The translations under genes were made by a program, and so were the position numbers. From a virus, in the IMG/VR virus record IMGVR_UViG_3300017767_003307, positions 1 through 25,088 of that record: DNA of 25,088 bases. The stretch is one strand, 5' to 3'. The notes beneath the pieces were generated by a model. That model was not told the origin of the DNA. It did not search any database and saw nothing but the letters and a program-made list of their open reading frames with translations. Position 1 is the first letter of the stretch. Each line of letters starts with the position of its first letter. This document shows positions 7,306 through 15,656 of the stretch, piece after piece.

Positions 7306-8656
7306 GCTAGGAGTATGTGTTCCTTATAGAAATAGAGAGTTACATCTTAATGAATTTATTCCTAAAGTAGGAAAATTCTTAAAAGATGCAGGAATAGACT
7401 TTCGAATGTACTTTGCTCATCAAGTTGATGATAAATTATTTAATAGAGGTGCTATGAAAAATATAGCAGCTAAACATGCCTTAGAAGACGGGTGTGATTA
7501 TATAGTATGGCATGATATAGATATGATTCCGGAAGATAATTCTTGTGATTATTCGTTTCCTGGAGACTTTCCACAGCATATAGCAGTTAGAATATCTCAA
7601 TCTGATTATAAACTTAAATATTTTGAATATTTCGGTGGTGCAGTAATCTTTTCTAAAGAACAAGTAGAAAAAACTAATGGTTATTCAAATGAATACTGGG
7701 ATTGGGGTATGGAAGACGATGATTTATTTTGGAGATGTTATTTAGAAGGTTTATTAGACGTAACTACTAGTAGTATGGATACATTTCCACAACATTATTA
7801 CTTTGACGGCAAAGATAGTAAGATACAAATACCTCACAGTATATTACCTGATAGCTTTTTTCAAAGAGAATTTGAAATATCAGTACTTGTAAGAGCTGAA
7901 CATCAACAAGATAAAGCTCCTATTCATCTTATAGGGGATAATGACTCTAAATTTTTTGAATACCCTATATTTAGAATACCAGGAGAAGATTTTGGTATAT
8001 CTTTTAATAACTCTAGAGCATATACATTACAGTTTTTCAATACTTTTCACCAACATAACTATATGTGGGTAAAAAGATATGCAAATTTATGGACTTGGAT
8101 TACTGCTAAATTTAATCCTCGTGCTAGAAAAGTAAATTATTATCAAAATGGAATCGAAGCTGATGTTGATTTAGGGCATGGAACTGAATCTCCTTTACTT
8201 TATAACGGTAGATTAAGCAGTAAATATAAAGGAAAAGATATTTTCTTAGGTTATACTCCTTCCTTTACTGAAGATTACCCAGGTAAAAGATTTAAAGGAG
8301 GAATAGGTGAAGTTATTATAAAAAGTCAAGGAGAAACTATATGGAAACTTTCTGAGAGTAGTGTAGATACTAAAGATAATGTAGAAATAGTAAATGAAGA
8401 TATGACAATATTTAATACTATTATTCCTCACCGTAGAAACGGTAAATTTAGATGCTTACCTCATAAAGATGAAGGTTTGGTTAACGGCAGATGGTCTAAA
8501 GGAGCTACTACTGCAAAAAATGAACGTAGATATGTATTAGAAATGCAGCAAGGTAAGTATAACTACAAAAATGAAGGTATAAATAGTTTAAAATATAGTT
8601 TAGTAAACGAAGAAGTACTAACTCCTTGGGCTAAAATGTTAAATGTAAAGGTTTGA
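7292..8656 (+). CDS. GT7 (beta-1,4-galactosyltransferase-type) enzyme with an inserted LamG-like domain, copy 2
   Basis: A 454-residue paralogue of the preceding gene. An in-frame ATG at 7214 would add 26 residues lying inside the upstream gene. I chose ATG 7292 because MSNHKLGVCVPYRNR then aligns with MKQKHKLGVIVPYRNR of copy 1. GT7 motifs: VDDKLFNRGAMKN (45-57), WHDIDMIP (73-80), YFGGAVIFSK (113-122) and NGYSNEYWDWGMEDDDLFWR (129-148). Residues about 168-352 are a LamG-like insert (YYFDGKDSKIQIPHSI, YYQNGIEADVDLG, FKGGIGEVIIKS). The tail FRCLPHKDEG (His391) and NEGINSLKYSLVNEE match the end of animal beta4GalTs (H...NSLTY) better than copy 1 does. It overlaps copy 1 by 14 bases and its TGA overlaps the next ATG. 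Confidence 0.82.
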   Translation: MSNHKLGVCVPYRNRELHLNEFIPKVGKFLKDAGIDFRMYFAHQVDDKLFNRGAMKNIAAKHALEDGCDYIVWHDIDMIPEDNSCDYSFPGDFPQHIAVRISQSDYKLKYFEYFGGAVIFSKEQVEKTNGYSNEYWDWGMEDDDLFWRCYLEGLLDVTTSSMDTFPQHYYFDGKDSKIQIPHSILPDSFFQREFEISVLVRAEHQQDKAPIHLIGDNDSKFFEYPIFRIPGEDFGISFNNSRAYTLQFFNTFHQHNYMWVKRYANLWTWITAKFNPRARKVNYYQNGIEADVDLGHGTESPLLYNGRLSSKYKGKDIFLGYTPSFTEDYPGKRFKGGIGEVIIKSQGETIWKLSESSVDTKDNVEIVNEDMTIFNTIIPHRRNGKFRCLPHKDEGLVNGRWSKGATTAKNERRYVLEMQQGKYNYKNEGINSLKYSLVNEEVLTPWAKMLNVKV

Positions 8657-10116
8657 TGGAAGAAAAAAAAATGTTAACCAAGTATAAAAAAAAACTCGAT
8701 AAAGTCGGCTGTGGGTTTTGTATAGCTAAATGGACTCAAGTTACTATTCACCTACAAATGGGTGAAACTCATTCCTGTCACCATCCTAAAACTCATAAAA
8801 TTAACTTACATGAAATAAAACGTAATCCTTCTGCATTACACAATACTCAATATAAAAAACTTCAAAGAAAAAAAATGCTTGAAGGAGAACGTCCTTCTGA
8901 ATGTGAATACTGTTGGAACGTAGAAGATAATTCAACCGAATTTTCTGATAGAATTTATAAATCTTCAGAACCCTGGTCAAGACCTTTCCTAAAGCAGATC
9001 CAAGACTTAGGTTGGAGAGCTGATTTCAATCCTAAATATGTAGAGGTAGCATTTTCTAACGCATGTAATTTTAAATGCTCTTACTGTGGTCCATCGTTTT
9101 CATCCTCATGGGTACAAGAGATAAAAAAATATGGGCCCTATCCTACTGAAGATAATTTTAACGACTTGGGCTGGCTAGAGAAAGAAGGTAAAATGCCAAT
9201 CAATCATAAAGAACATAACCCCTACGTAGAAGCTTTTTGGAAGTGGTGGCCAGATTTGTATAGAGATTTACATACATTTAGAATTACTGGTGGTGAACCT
9301 TTATTAGCTAAAGATACGTGGAAAATTTTAGATTATATAATTACTAATCCCGACCCGAATAAGAAATTAAAATTAGGTATAAATTCAAATCTCGGCGTAC
9401 CTGACAACTTAGTTGATAATTTGATAGAAAAGTTAAAAATAATAGAAGAAAACAATCTTGTAAAAGAAGTTATAATTTATACATCTGTAGATACTGCTGG
9501 TTCTCATGCAGATTATATTCGCAACGGATTAGATTATGATAAATTTTGTGGCAACGTAAATAAAATACTTGGGAATACTACTAAAGTAGCTTTCGTAATT
9601 ATGTCTACTTTTAATTTACTTTCTATTCCACGTTATAAAGAGATGTTAGGTTTTGTTTATAATATGAAAAAAGAATACAATAGCGATTTAAGATACTGGA
9701 ATCCAGCAATTATGGTTGATTCTTCTTACTTAAGATATCCTCTTCACCAGGCAGTTAATTTACTTCCTAAAGAGTGGGCTAAAAAAGTAGAAGATATAGC
9801 CGACTTCGCTGAAGGTTTAAGAGCAGTAAATAGAACTTCAGATGAAGAAAAATATCTTCCTCGTCATACAGGATTTACAGATATAGAAATTTCTAAAATA
9901 AAAAGGATAGCTGACTGGATGAGAGGAGATCATGATGAAGAAAGAATAAAGAAATCTAGAATAGATTTTTATAACTTTATGAAAGCTCATGATGAACGTA
10001 GAGGTACTGATTTCAAAAAAACATTTCCTGAATTAAGTCAATTTTATGAATTTTGTAAAAGGTTAAAAGAACATGAGAGTCGCAGTTTGCTTCAGAGGAC
10101 AGCTAAGGACGTATAA
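8656..10116 (+). CDS. Radical-SAM enzyme with N-terminal twitch-type cysteine region
   Basis: A 486-residue protein. The radical-SAM cluster motif CNFKCSYC lies at residues 137-144 (Cys 137, 141, 144), preceded by YVEVAFSNA and followed by the SAM-binding TGGEPLL (211-217). The N-terminal 90 residues hold Cys 19, 22, 41, 83 and 86 (CGFC, SCHHP, CEYCW), with NLHEIKRNPS and MLEGERP between. This is the layout of 'twitch domain-containing' radical-SAM proteins with an extra Fe-S cluster. The reaction is unknown; in glycan clusters such enzymes often oxidise, epimerise or rearrange sugars. ATG 8656 overlaps the upstream TGA (TGATG) and has AAAGG 5 bases before it. A TTG at 8653 is possible but less likely. 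Confidence 0.8.
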   Translation: MEEKKMLTKYKKKLDKVGCGFCIAKWTQVTIHLQMGETHSCHHPKTHKINLHEIKRNPSALHNTQYKKLQRKKMLEGERPSECEYCWNVEDNSTEFSDRIYKSSEPWSRPFLKQIQDLGWRADFNPKYVEVAFSNACNFKCSYCGPSFSSSWVQEIKKYGPYPTEDNFNDLGWLEKEGKMPINHKEHNPYVEAFWKWWPDLYRDLHTFRITGGEPLLAKDTWKILDYIITNPDPNKKLKLGINSNLGVPDNLVDNLIEKLKIIEENNLVKEVIIYTSVDTAGSHADYIRNGLDYDKFCGNVNKILGNTTKVAFVIMSTFNLLSIPRYKEMLGFVYNMKKEYNSDLRYWNPAIMVDSSYLRYPLHQAVNLLPKEWAKKVEDIADFAEGLRAVNRTSDEEKYLPRHTGFTDIEISKIKRIADWMRGDHDEERIKKSRIDFYNFMKAHDERRGTDFKKTFPELSQFYEFCKRLKEHESRSLLQRTAKDV

Positions 10117-12241
10117 ACATACTTTAGAAAATTTAAAAAGATTTTTTAATACTATAGATAATGGCAACGCTACTATAGACTACTTTTATCATACTTGGAA
10201 TGACAATTTATATTTTCCTAGTGATGGCCATAAATTATCTGCAATTGAAAATAATGCTTATGAATTAGCTGATTATGATAAGACTTTTTTAGAAAAGCAG
10301 TTAAACCCTAAAATGTATATAATAGAAGATTATAATAAGTATAAGAGAAGATCTACTACTATCGAACATTGGGGAGCAATATTTTATTCTATCTTCCAAG
10401 TTAATGAACTAAAAAAAAAATATGAAAAAATAAATAAGTTTACTTATGACTTAGTAATTAATACTAGATTTGACTTAGTATTCCCCTTGACTGCTAAATT
10501 CCCAGATTTAAAATTACATGAAAATACCGGGTACTCGTTTATGCCTATGGACGAACTAACTGGTGAAGAAGGGTATAGAAATTTTGATGATATGATTTTT
10601 TACGGCAGTTCTAATTCTATAGATATAATTACTAAAATTTACCCTAAATTTATTTTACCTGAATTAAATCAAAAAAGGTTTGATAGTTATTTTAATAAGA
10701 ATGAAAATTGGAATGACGTTCCAGAAGTATATAGATTAGGCCCCGGATCTCTACTATATTCTTATATGAATAAGAAAGAGATAAACTACTCAAATAAGGA
10801 ACTTAGATCTTTTTTAGTAGCAAGAAAAGAAGTTGAAACAAAAAATTTAGATGGAATAAAAGACTATTCTGAAATAAGGAAACTTCATTTAGATTATTAT
10901 AAAAAGAATAAATTTAAAGTTATAAAAGATAACTTTGCTATGAAAAGTCATTGTTTAAATATTAATGACGAAAGTGAGTTTGGTGGTGTATTTTATCCAA
11001 CTTTTCAAAGAGGACAGCTCGATACATCTAATCTTAAATTTACTACTTATGCTAATAGTCAAATACATAAACTTATCAAAGTTGATTTAGACTTATATGA
11101 TCATGAAATTCCTGATGATGCTTTTAATGATAAAGAGTTTATTTGTATATACCCTTTATTTGTAGCTCTGCATTTACCTTGGCACTCATCCTTAGAAACT
11201 TTACCTAGTAATGTTTTACAGGCTTGCAGAGAAAATAGATTATGGATTTTATTTGAAAACTTGTTAGAAGGAGACACAGTACCACCAGCTGAATGGTCTA
11301 GTCTACATTTAACTTTACAAAAACTTGGTTTACCCCCTAGAAATATAATTTTTACTAATAATGATTTTAATTTAACTTTTTCCTACGATGAATGGTTTAA
11401 AAGTCAAGATTTATTCGAAGAAAAAATAAAAGCAATCTTTATACCATATGATATTTTAAATATACCGAAATTAATAAGTGATGGTCTTCTTTATGAAGAA
11501 GTAAAATTTGATACTTTATTTAAATATAAATCTAAAAATATTGATAAATGTAAACATTTTTTAAAAATTAACCGTACACCTAGAAATGAACGAATAGCTG
11601 CAAGTATATATTTGATGGAAAATGATATTTTAAAAAATACTAAATTAAGCTGTACTGAATATCTTTGGGATAATAATGATAAGGCTTTTGATCATTTTTC
11701 TTGCTTAAATAGTAATACAAGAAAAAAATTTAAAAATTTACTACCCCTAGGTACTTCTAAAAAAGATTTAAAAAATACAGGAATGATAGGCTTAGGGAAT
11801 AATTTTTTCGATCCTAATAAACCTTACGAAATAAGTACGTATTTAGATACTTTTATTAGCATAGTTTCTACACCATTTCCTAGAAATCAAAACGAAATGC
11901 ATCTTCATTGCTCAACTTACAACCCAATGTATAATATGCAACCAATTATACAATATGGACCTTTGCATGCTCTGGGTACACTTAAGGAATTAGGATTTAA
12001 AACATTTGATAAATGGTGGTCTGAAAAGTATGATTTTATAGAAGATGATAGTTTTAGACTATTAGAAGTTTTAAAAGTTGTAAAGAAAATTAACAAATTA
12101 TCTAAACAAGAAATGTTAGAGATGTATCTTGATATGAAAAGTACCTTAATCTATAATTATAATTTACTTAAATCATTTGAAGGTAAGTTTGACATTGGCA
12201 GCGGTATAAAAATTAAAAGTAATGGAAAATATAATTCTTAA
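10073..12241 (+). CDS. Large two-domain putative glycosyltransferase
   Basis: A 722-residue protein in two parts. Residues 1-240 open with AVCFRGQLRTYK (4-15), then HWGAIFYSIFQVNELKKKYE (99-118), INTRFDLVFPL (129-139) and DDMIFYGSSNSID (172-184). This is the pattern of a phage and giant-virus glycosyltransferase-like family beginning 'RGQ.RT'. Residues about 270-722 form a second region with INRTPRNER (near 500-510). It ends with QPIIQYGPLHALGTLKELGF and KTFDKWW (643-649), a C-terminal signature shared by fucosyltransferase-like (GT10-type) phage enzymes. It may therefore carry two transfer activities, though neither active site is proven. There are no membrane segments. It overlaps the radical-SAM gene by 44 bases, and the conserved start of the RGQ motif supports ATG 10073. 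Confidence 0.62.
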   Translation: MRVAVCFRGQLRTYKHTLENLKRFFNTIDNGNATIDYFYHTWNDNLYFPSDGHKLSAIENNAYELADYDKTFLEKQLNPKMYIIEDYNKYKRRSTTIEHWGAIFYSIFQVNELKKKYEKINKFTYDLVINTRFDLVFPLTAKFPDLKLHENTGYSFMPMDELTGEEGYRNFDDMIFYGSSNSIDIITKIYPKFILPELNQKRFDSYFNKNENWNDVPEVYRLGPGSLLYSYMNKKEINYSNKELRSFLVARKEVETKNLDGIKDYSEIRKLHLDYYKKNKFKVIKDNFAMKSHCLNINDESEFGGVFYPTFQRGQLDTSNLKFTTYANSQIHKLIKVDLDLYDHEIPDDAFNDKEFICIYPLFVALHLPWHSSLETLPSNVLQACRENRLWILFENLLEGDTVPPAEWSSLHLTLQKLGLPPRNIIFTNNDFNLTFSYDEWFKSQDLFEEKIKAIFIPYDILNIPKLISDGLLYEEVKFDTLFKYKSKNIDKCKHFLKINRTPRNERIAASIYLMENDILKNTKLSCTEYLWDNNDKAFDHFSCLNSNTRKKFKNLLPLGTSKKDLKNTGMIGLGNNFFDPNKPYEISTYLDTFISIVSTPFPRNQNEMHLHCSTYNPMYNMQPIIQYGPLHALGTLKELGFKTFDKWWSEKYDFIEDDSFRLLEVLKVVKKINKLSKQEMLEMYLDMKSTLIYNYNLLKSFEGKFDIGSGIKIKSNGKYNS

Positions 12242-12929
12242 TGGCTGTAGCTTTATAGCCGGACATGTTGAACAGACTTCCACTACTCTTGGTTATCATT
12301 TAAAAAACTTATCAGGAAAAGCACCTATAAATTTAGCTTTACATGGTAGTGGTAATGAAAGAATGTTTAGAACTACATATGAATATTTAAGTAATAATAA
12401 AATTACTAACAGCTTAGTAGTTTTAGGCATAACTCATTGGGCAAGAATGGAACTTTATGATGAAATTAAAGAAAAATTTTATCATATAAATTTTTGGAGT
12501 AATAATTTTAAAAGTATGTTAAATGAGGTTTTGACTAATATTAAATCTAAATACGTAGATAATGAAATTGAATTAATAGATAATAAAGGATGGGATAGTA
12601 CTTTCTTAAAAAAATTTATAATATTTTATTTAGCTGCTTTTAAAAACGAAAAAATTGAAAGAGAGAAAATTGAAAGAGAAATCATACTTTTTGAACATTA
12701 CTGTAAGGCTAACAACAATATATTAATTACTTTTAATAGTCTAGACGGCGCATCAGAATCTTTTAAAAGCCAAAGTTATATTAAAATACAAAATTATAAT
12801 AACTGGAGTGATATAGTAGAGACTAAAAACCTACACCATTCTGATCCAGACTTTTCAGCACATCCAAACAGTGAATCTAATCTACAAGTAGCTAAATTAA
12901 TTCTCAAAGAATATGAGATACGTAATTGA
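12222..12929 (+). CDS. SGNH/GDSL-like hydrolase family protein
   Basis: A 235-residue protein. LNGCSFIAG (6-14) sits where SGNH enzymes have GDS(L), so the nucleophile would be Ser10, with Cys in place of the usual Asp. Gly42 and Asn45 in LHGSGNERM (block II/III region) and the C-terminal DPDFSAHPNSESN (DXXH-like: Asp followed by HP) complete the pattern. Members act as esterases, deacetylases or, within polysaccharide clusters, as acetyl-transfer partners. The lack of a signal peptide argues for a cytosolic role. It overlaps both neighbours (20 and 17 bases). A 15-base in-frame duplication encodes KIEREKIERE. The catalytic state is uncertain because of the GCS substitution. Confidence 0.6.
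   Translation: MENIILNGCSFIAGHVEQTSTTLGYHLKNLSGKAPINLALHGSGNERMFRTTYEYLSNNKITNSLVVLGITHWARMELYDEIKEKFYHINFWSNNFKSMLNEVLTNIKSKYVDNEIELIDNKGWDSTFLKKFIIFYLAAFKNEKIEREKIEREIILFEHYCKANNNILITFNSLDGASESFKSQSYIKIQNYNNWSDIVETKNLHHSDPDFSAHPNSESNLQVAKLILKEYEIRN
12651..12680 (+). repeat. 15-base in-frame tandem duplication
   Basis: Two adjacent 15-base units, at 12651-12665 and 12666-12680, differ only in their last base. They encode KIERE twice within a helical part of the SGNH-like protein, so the change preserves the frame. Confidence 0.8.
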
Positions 12930-13212
12930 CATTGACGGTACTATATGTTCAGAAGAAGGACCTGTAGAGAAAAGAATACCAATTCCGGAACGAATAAAAT
13001 ATATTAATAAACTTTACGAAGAAGGGCATCATATAGTTTATTGGACAGCTAGAGGATTAAAAAGTGGAAAAGGAGAAAAATATTATAGACCTATTACCGA
13101 AAAGCAATTAAAAGCATTTGGTTGTAAATATCATGCATTAGGTTTTAAATCTCATGATGCTGATATATTTATAGATGATAAGGCTATCAACGATAAAGAT
13201 TTTTTTAAATGA
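12913..13212 (+). CDS. Small HAD-superfamily phosphatase of the capsular-biosynthesis type
   Basis: A 99-residue minimal HAD protein. YVIDIDGTIC (3-12) is motif I with nucleophile Asp6 and Asp8. VYWTARG (42-48) is motif II with Thr45. Lys79 in GFKSHDADIF is the likely motif III Lys. IFIDDKA (85-91) is motif IV with Asp88/Asp89. There is no cap domain, as in small phosphatases annotated as 'capsular biosynthesis protein'. The expected reaction is hydrolysis of a phosphate from a sugar or small-alcohol phosphate. It lies directly before a nucleotidyltransferase gene (ATGA overlap), so both probably act on the same building block. The overlap with the upstream gene is 17 bases. Confidence 0.78.
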   Translation: MRYVIDIDGTICSEEGPVEKRIPIPERIKYINKLYEEGHHIVYWTARGLKSGKGEKYYRPITEKQLKAFGCKYHALGFKSHDADIFIDDKAINDKDFFK

Positions 13213-13940
13213 ATCAGTTTATGAATATAGTTTTGCCTATGGCAGGACAAGGTTCTAGATTTAGGAAAGCAGGTTATAAAAATTCAAAACCTTTTATAGA
13301 TGTAGATGGGCTACCTATGGTAGCTAAAGTTATTAAAAATTTAAATATTGAATTTAATAATAAATTTAACTTTGTTATAGTGTGTCTAAAAGAAGATTAT
13401 ATTAATTATGACATTAAAAACAAATTAGATTCTTTATTTAAAAAAGCTAACTTTAAATATGTTGTATTAGATAAAATGACTGAAGGAGCAGCTCAATCAG
13501 TACTAGTTGCTAAAGAATATATAGATAATACCCATCCGTTATTAATTTTTAACTCTGATCAACTTATCGAGTATGCTCCAAATATTGCTTTTTCTCAATT
13601 GAGTTTACATGATGGAGGAATATTATGTTTCGAAGGTACTGGTCCTGAATGGAGTTATGCAAAATTAGATGATGACGGCTATGTAATAGAAGTTGCAGAA
13701 AAAGTTGAAATTTCAAATTGTGCAACTGCAGGTTATTATTACTGGAACAGAGGAAAAGATTTTGTAAAGTATGCAGAGCAAATGATTTATAATAATGACC
13801 GCTCTAAAAATGAGTTTTATGTAGCACCTGTTTTTAATTATGCTATAAAGAACGGTAAAAAAATCGTAACATATATGGTAGATAAGGTATATCAGCTAGG
13901 TACTCCTGAATATTTAAAACAGTACTTAAGTGGTAAATAA
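13209..13940 (+). CDS. Nucleotidyltransferase (sugar or small-molecule phosphate NTP transferase)
   Basis: A 243-residue protein of the NTP_transferase fold. VLPMAGQGSRF (8-18) is the nucleotide-binding GXGXR loop. KNSKPFIDVDG (24-34) carries the signature Lys27-Pro28. TEGAAQSVL (91-99) and FNSDQ (114-118, with metal-binding Asp117) follow. GTPEYLKQYL near the end is also typical of the family. It should couple a phosphorylated building block to NTP, releasing pyrophosphate, to make an activated donor. Relatives of this compact type act in capsule pathways with HAD and PLP enzymes. The base and substrate cannot be told from sequence. The ATGA start overlap with the HAD gene supports 13209 rather than Met5. 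Confidence 0.8.
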   Translation: MNQFMNIVLPMAGQGSRFRKAGYKNSKPFIDVDGLPMVAKVIKNLNIEFNNKFNFVIVCLKEDYINYDIKNKLDSLFKKANFKYVVLDKMTEGAAQSVLVAKEYIDNTHPLLIFNSDQLIEYAPNIAFSQLSLHDGGILCFEGTGPEWSYAKLDDDGYVIEVAEKVEISNCATAGYYYWNRGKDFVKYAEQMIYNNDRSKNEFYVAPVFNYAIKNGKKIVTYMVDKVYQLGTPEYLKQYLSGK

Positions 13941-14856
13941 ACCTATAACATACGCATATTTAGAGACAACAAACTACTGCAATTTACAGTGCAGTTTTTG
14001 TAATAGAGAAGAAGTCATAGGTCATCTTCAACATATGCCGATAAGTAAATGGCGTTCATTATTAGATTCTATTAAACATCACCCTATTAACGAAGCTAAA
14101 TTAATGGGAATGGGCGAACCATTATTACATCCTCAATTCGATGAAATATGTAAAATATTTAAAGAATATTTTCCTAATGCTTTTCTTATAGTAGCTACTA
14201 ATTGTCAATACCCAGTAAAACCTAATACTAAAATGGGTATAAAGTTTGAAAAAACTATGAAATATGTAGATTTACTGTATTTTAGTATTGATGGCTATAA
14301 AAAGTCTTATGAAAGAGATAGAGCTCCTGCTAAATGGTCTAAACTAATGAGTTTTTTAGAAGATTTTAAATCTATGAATAGAAGTTCGTGTAGAGTTACA
14401 GTTAATTATGTAGTAAACCCTGATAATATAGATGATATACGGAAGATTAAAGATAGTATAGTAGATAAATATAATTTAGAAGAGTTGAGACTAAATATAG
14501 CTCAAAATTGGTCAGAAGATGAATCAATGCCTCTTGGATACTCTAAAGACCAAATAAAATTTTTAAAAGAAAATTGGATAAGCAATATTAAAGGTAGAAG
14601 TGTTTGGGAGTTTAAAGATTGTTTTTGGGTAAACGAAGGATTATATACAACTGTAGAAGGAGATGTAAAAATGTGCTGTATGAATACAGGAGCTACTTCG
14701 CTTGGTAACTTATTTAAACAGTCTATAGATGATATAAGACTACAAGATAGTTATCAAGAAATTAAGTTAGGATGTAATAGTAACGAACCAACTAATCACT
14801 GCAAAAATTGTTCTTATAAGGAATTAGTTCCTATACTTAACGAAATAGGAGTATGA
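13930..14856 (+). CDS. Radical-SAM enzyme with C-terminal SPASM domain
   Basis: A 308-residue protein. TNYCNLQCSFC (14-24) gives Cys17, Cys21 and Cys24 for the radical-SAM cluster; LMGMGEPLLHP is the GGEP-like SAM-binding motif. The C-terminal part has the SPASM layout for auxiliary Fe-S clusters: DCFWVNEGLYTTVEGDVKM, CCMN, LGNLF, CNSNEPTNHCKNC. Unlike the radical-SAM protein encoded at 8656-10116, its extra cysteines are at the C-terminus. SPASM enzymes include peptide-modifying and sugar- or alcohol-oxidising members. In this setting oxidation or rearrangement of a sugar or amino-alcohol is most plausible. The start is GTG 13930, 11 bases inside the nucleotidyltransferase gene; the conserved TNYC motif lies too close to the N-terminus for a later start. 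Confidence 0.82.
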   Translation: MVNKPITYAYLETTNYCNLQCSFCNREEVIGHLQHMPISKWRSLLDSIKHHPINEAKLMGMGEPLLHPQFDEICKIFKEYFPNAFLIVATNCQYPVKPNTKMGIKFEKTMKYVDLLYFSIDGYKKSYERDRAPAKWSKLMSFLEDFKSMNRSSCRVTVNYVVNPDNIDDIRKIKDSIVDKYNLEELRLNIAQNWSEDESMPLGYSKDQIKFLKENWISNIKGRSVWEFKDCFWVNEGLYTTVEGDVKMCCMNTGATSLGNLFKQSIDDIRLQDSYQEIKLGCNSNEPTNHCKNCSYKELVPILNEIGV

Positions 14857-15656
14857 AAAAAGTAATAATTTGTTTTGGTGATAGTTGGACTTCAGGTCAT
14901 TTTTTAGACCCAACAGTTGAATATATTCATTTACTACATGATAATAATAAAGAGTACTGTATTAGTAAGTCTTGGGTAAGGCATCTAGAAAACGAAACTA
15001 AAATTAAAACTATAAATTTAGGAGAACCTGCTAGTTCTAATGATAGGGTAGTTGAAAGAATAGATAACGAATTAGATACTATACTTAATACGTATAAACC
15101 AGAAGATATACTTTGCTTAATAGGTTGGTCTTCACCTGAACGAAGAGATTTTAACATAAAATTTAAAGAATTTAACGAAAGGATAACTTTACTTCCTGCT
15201 GAAGGATTAAATACCGAACAAAAAGAAAGGTTTAAAGATAGTTTTGGTAGTTTTGATGGAAGTCGAATTTCGGATTTTTATGATAATTATTTTTATTATT
15301 TTTGGTGTTTCGAAGAGTATATTCCTAGACATCGTAATAATATAGTATTAACTGATATTATTCTTACTAATCTTAACATAGATGTAATTTATTTTGACGC
15401 ATTTTACCAAACTTCAGGATTTGCAAATAAAGAAACTAAACAAAGTCATTACCAACTAGCTACTTATGGTCAGGTAGGTAAGTTATATAGCCGTATCTAC
15501 AAAAGCAAATTCATACCTTATACTTTTAGAGAGTATTTAGAAAGTATCAATGATAACACTCTTTTTGAAAAAGACGATTATCATCCAACTGAATTAGGTC
15601 ATAAGTTATGGGCTAAACATTTAACTCAGATTTTAAATGATAGAAAGAAAATTTAA
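14853..15656 (+). CDS. SGNH/GDSL-like hydrolase family protein, second copy
   Basis: A 267-residue protein with a canonical start: IICFGDSWTSGH (5-16) gives block I GDS with Ser11. INLGEPASSNDRVVERI contains the block II Gly and the block III-like Asn. CLIGWSSPERRDF follows in the core. DDYHPTELGHKLWAKHL near the C-terminus supplies the Asp/His of block V. The catalytic set looks complete, in contrast to the GCS-bearing protein at 12222-12929. No signal peptide is present. It could remove or transfer an acyl group on a glycan intermediate, but the substrate is unknown. It begins at an ATGA overlap with the SPASM gene and overlaps the next gene by 20 bases. Confidence 0.72.
   Translation: MKKVIICFGDSWTSGHFLDPTVEYIHLLHDNNKEYCISKSWVRHLENETKIKTINLGEPASSNDRVVERIDNELDTILNTYKPEDILCLIGWSSPERRDFNIKFKEFNERITLLPAEGLNTEQKERFKDSFGSFDGSRISDFYDNYFYYFWCFEEYIPRHRNNIVLTDIILTNLNIDVIYFDAFYQTSGFANKETKQSHYQLATYGQVGKLYSRIYKSKFIPYTFREYLESINDNTLFEKDDYHPTELGHKLWAKHLTQILNDRKKI

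Noticed and set aside
8653-8655. TTG start for the twitch radical-SAM gene
   Set aside because: ATG at 8656 directly follows, overlaps the upstream stop as TGATG and has AAAGG at good spacing.
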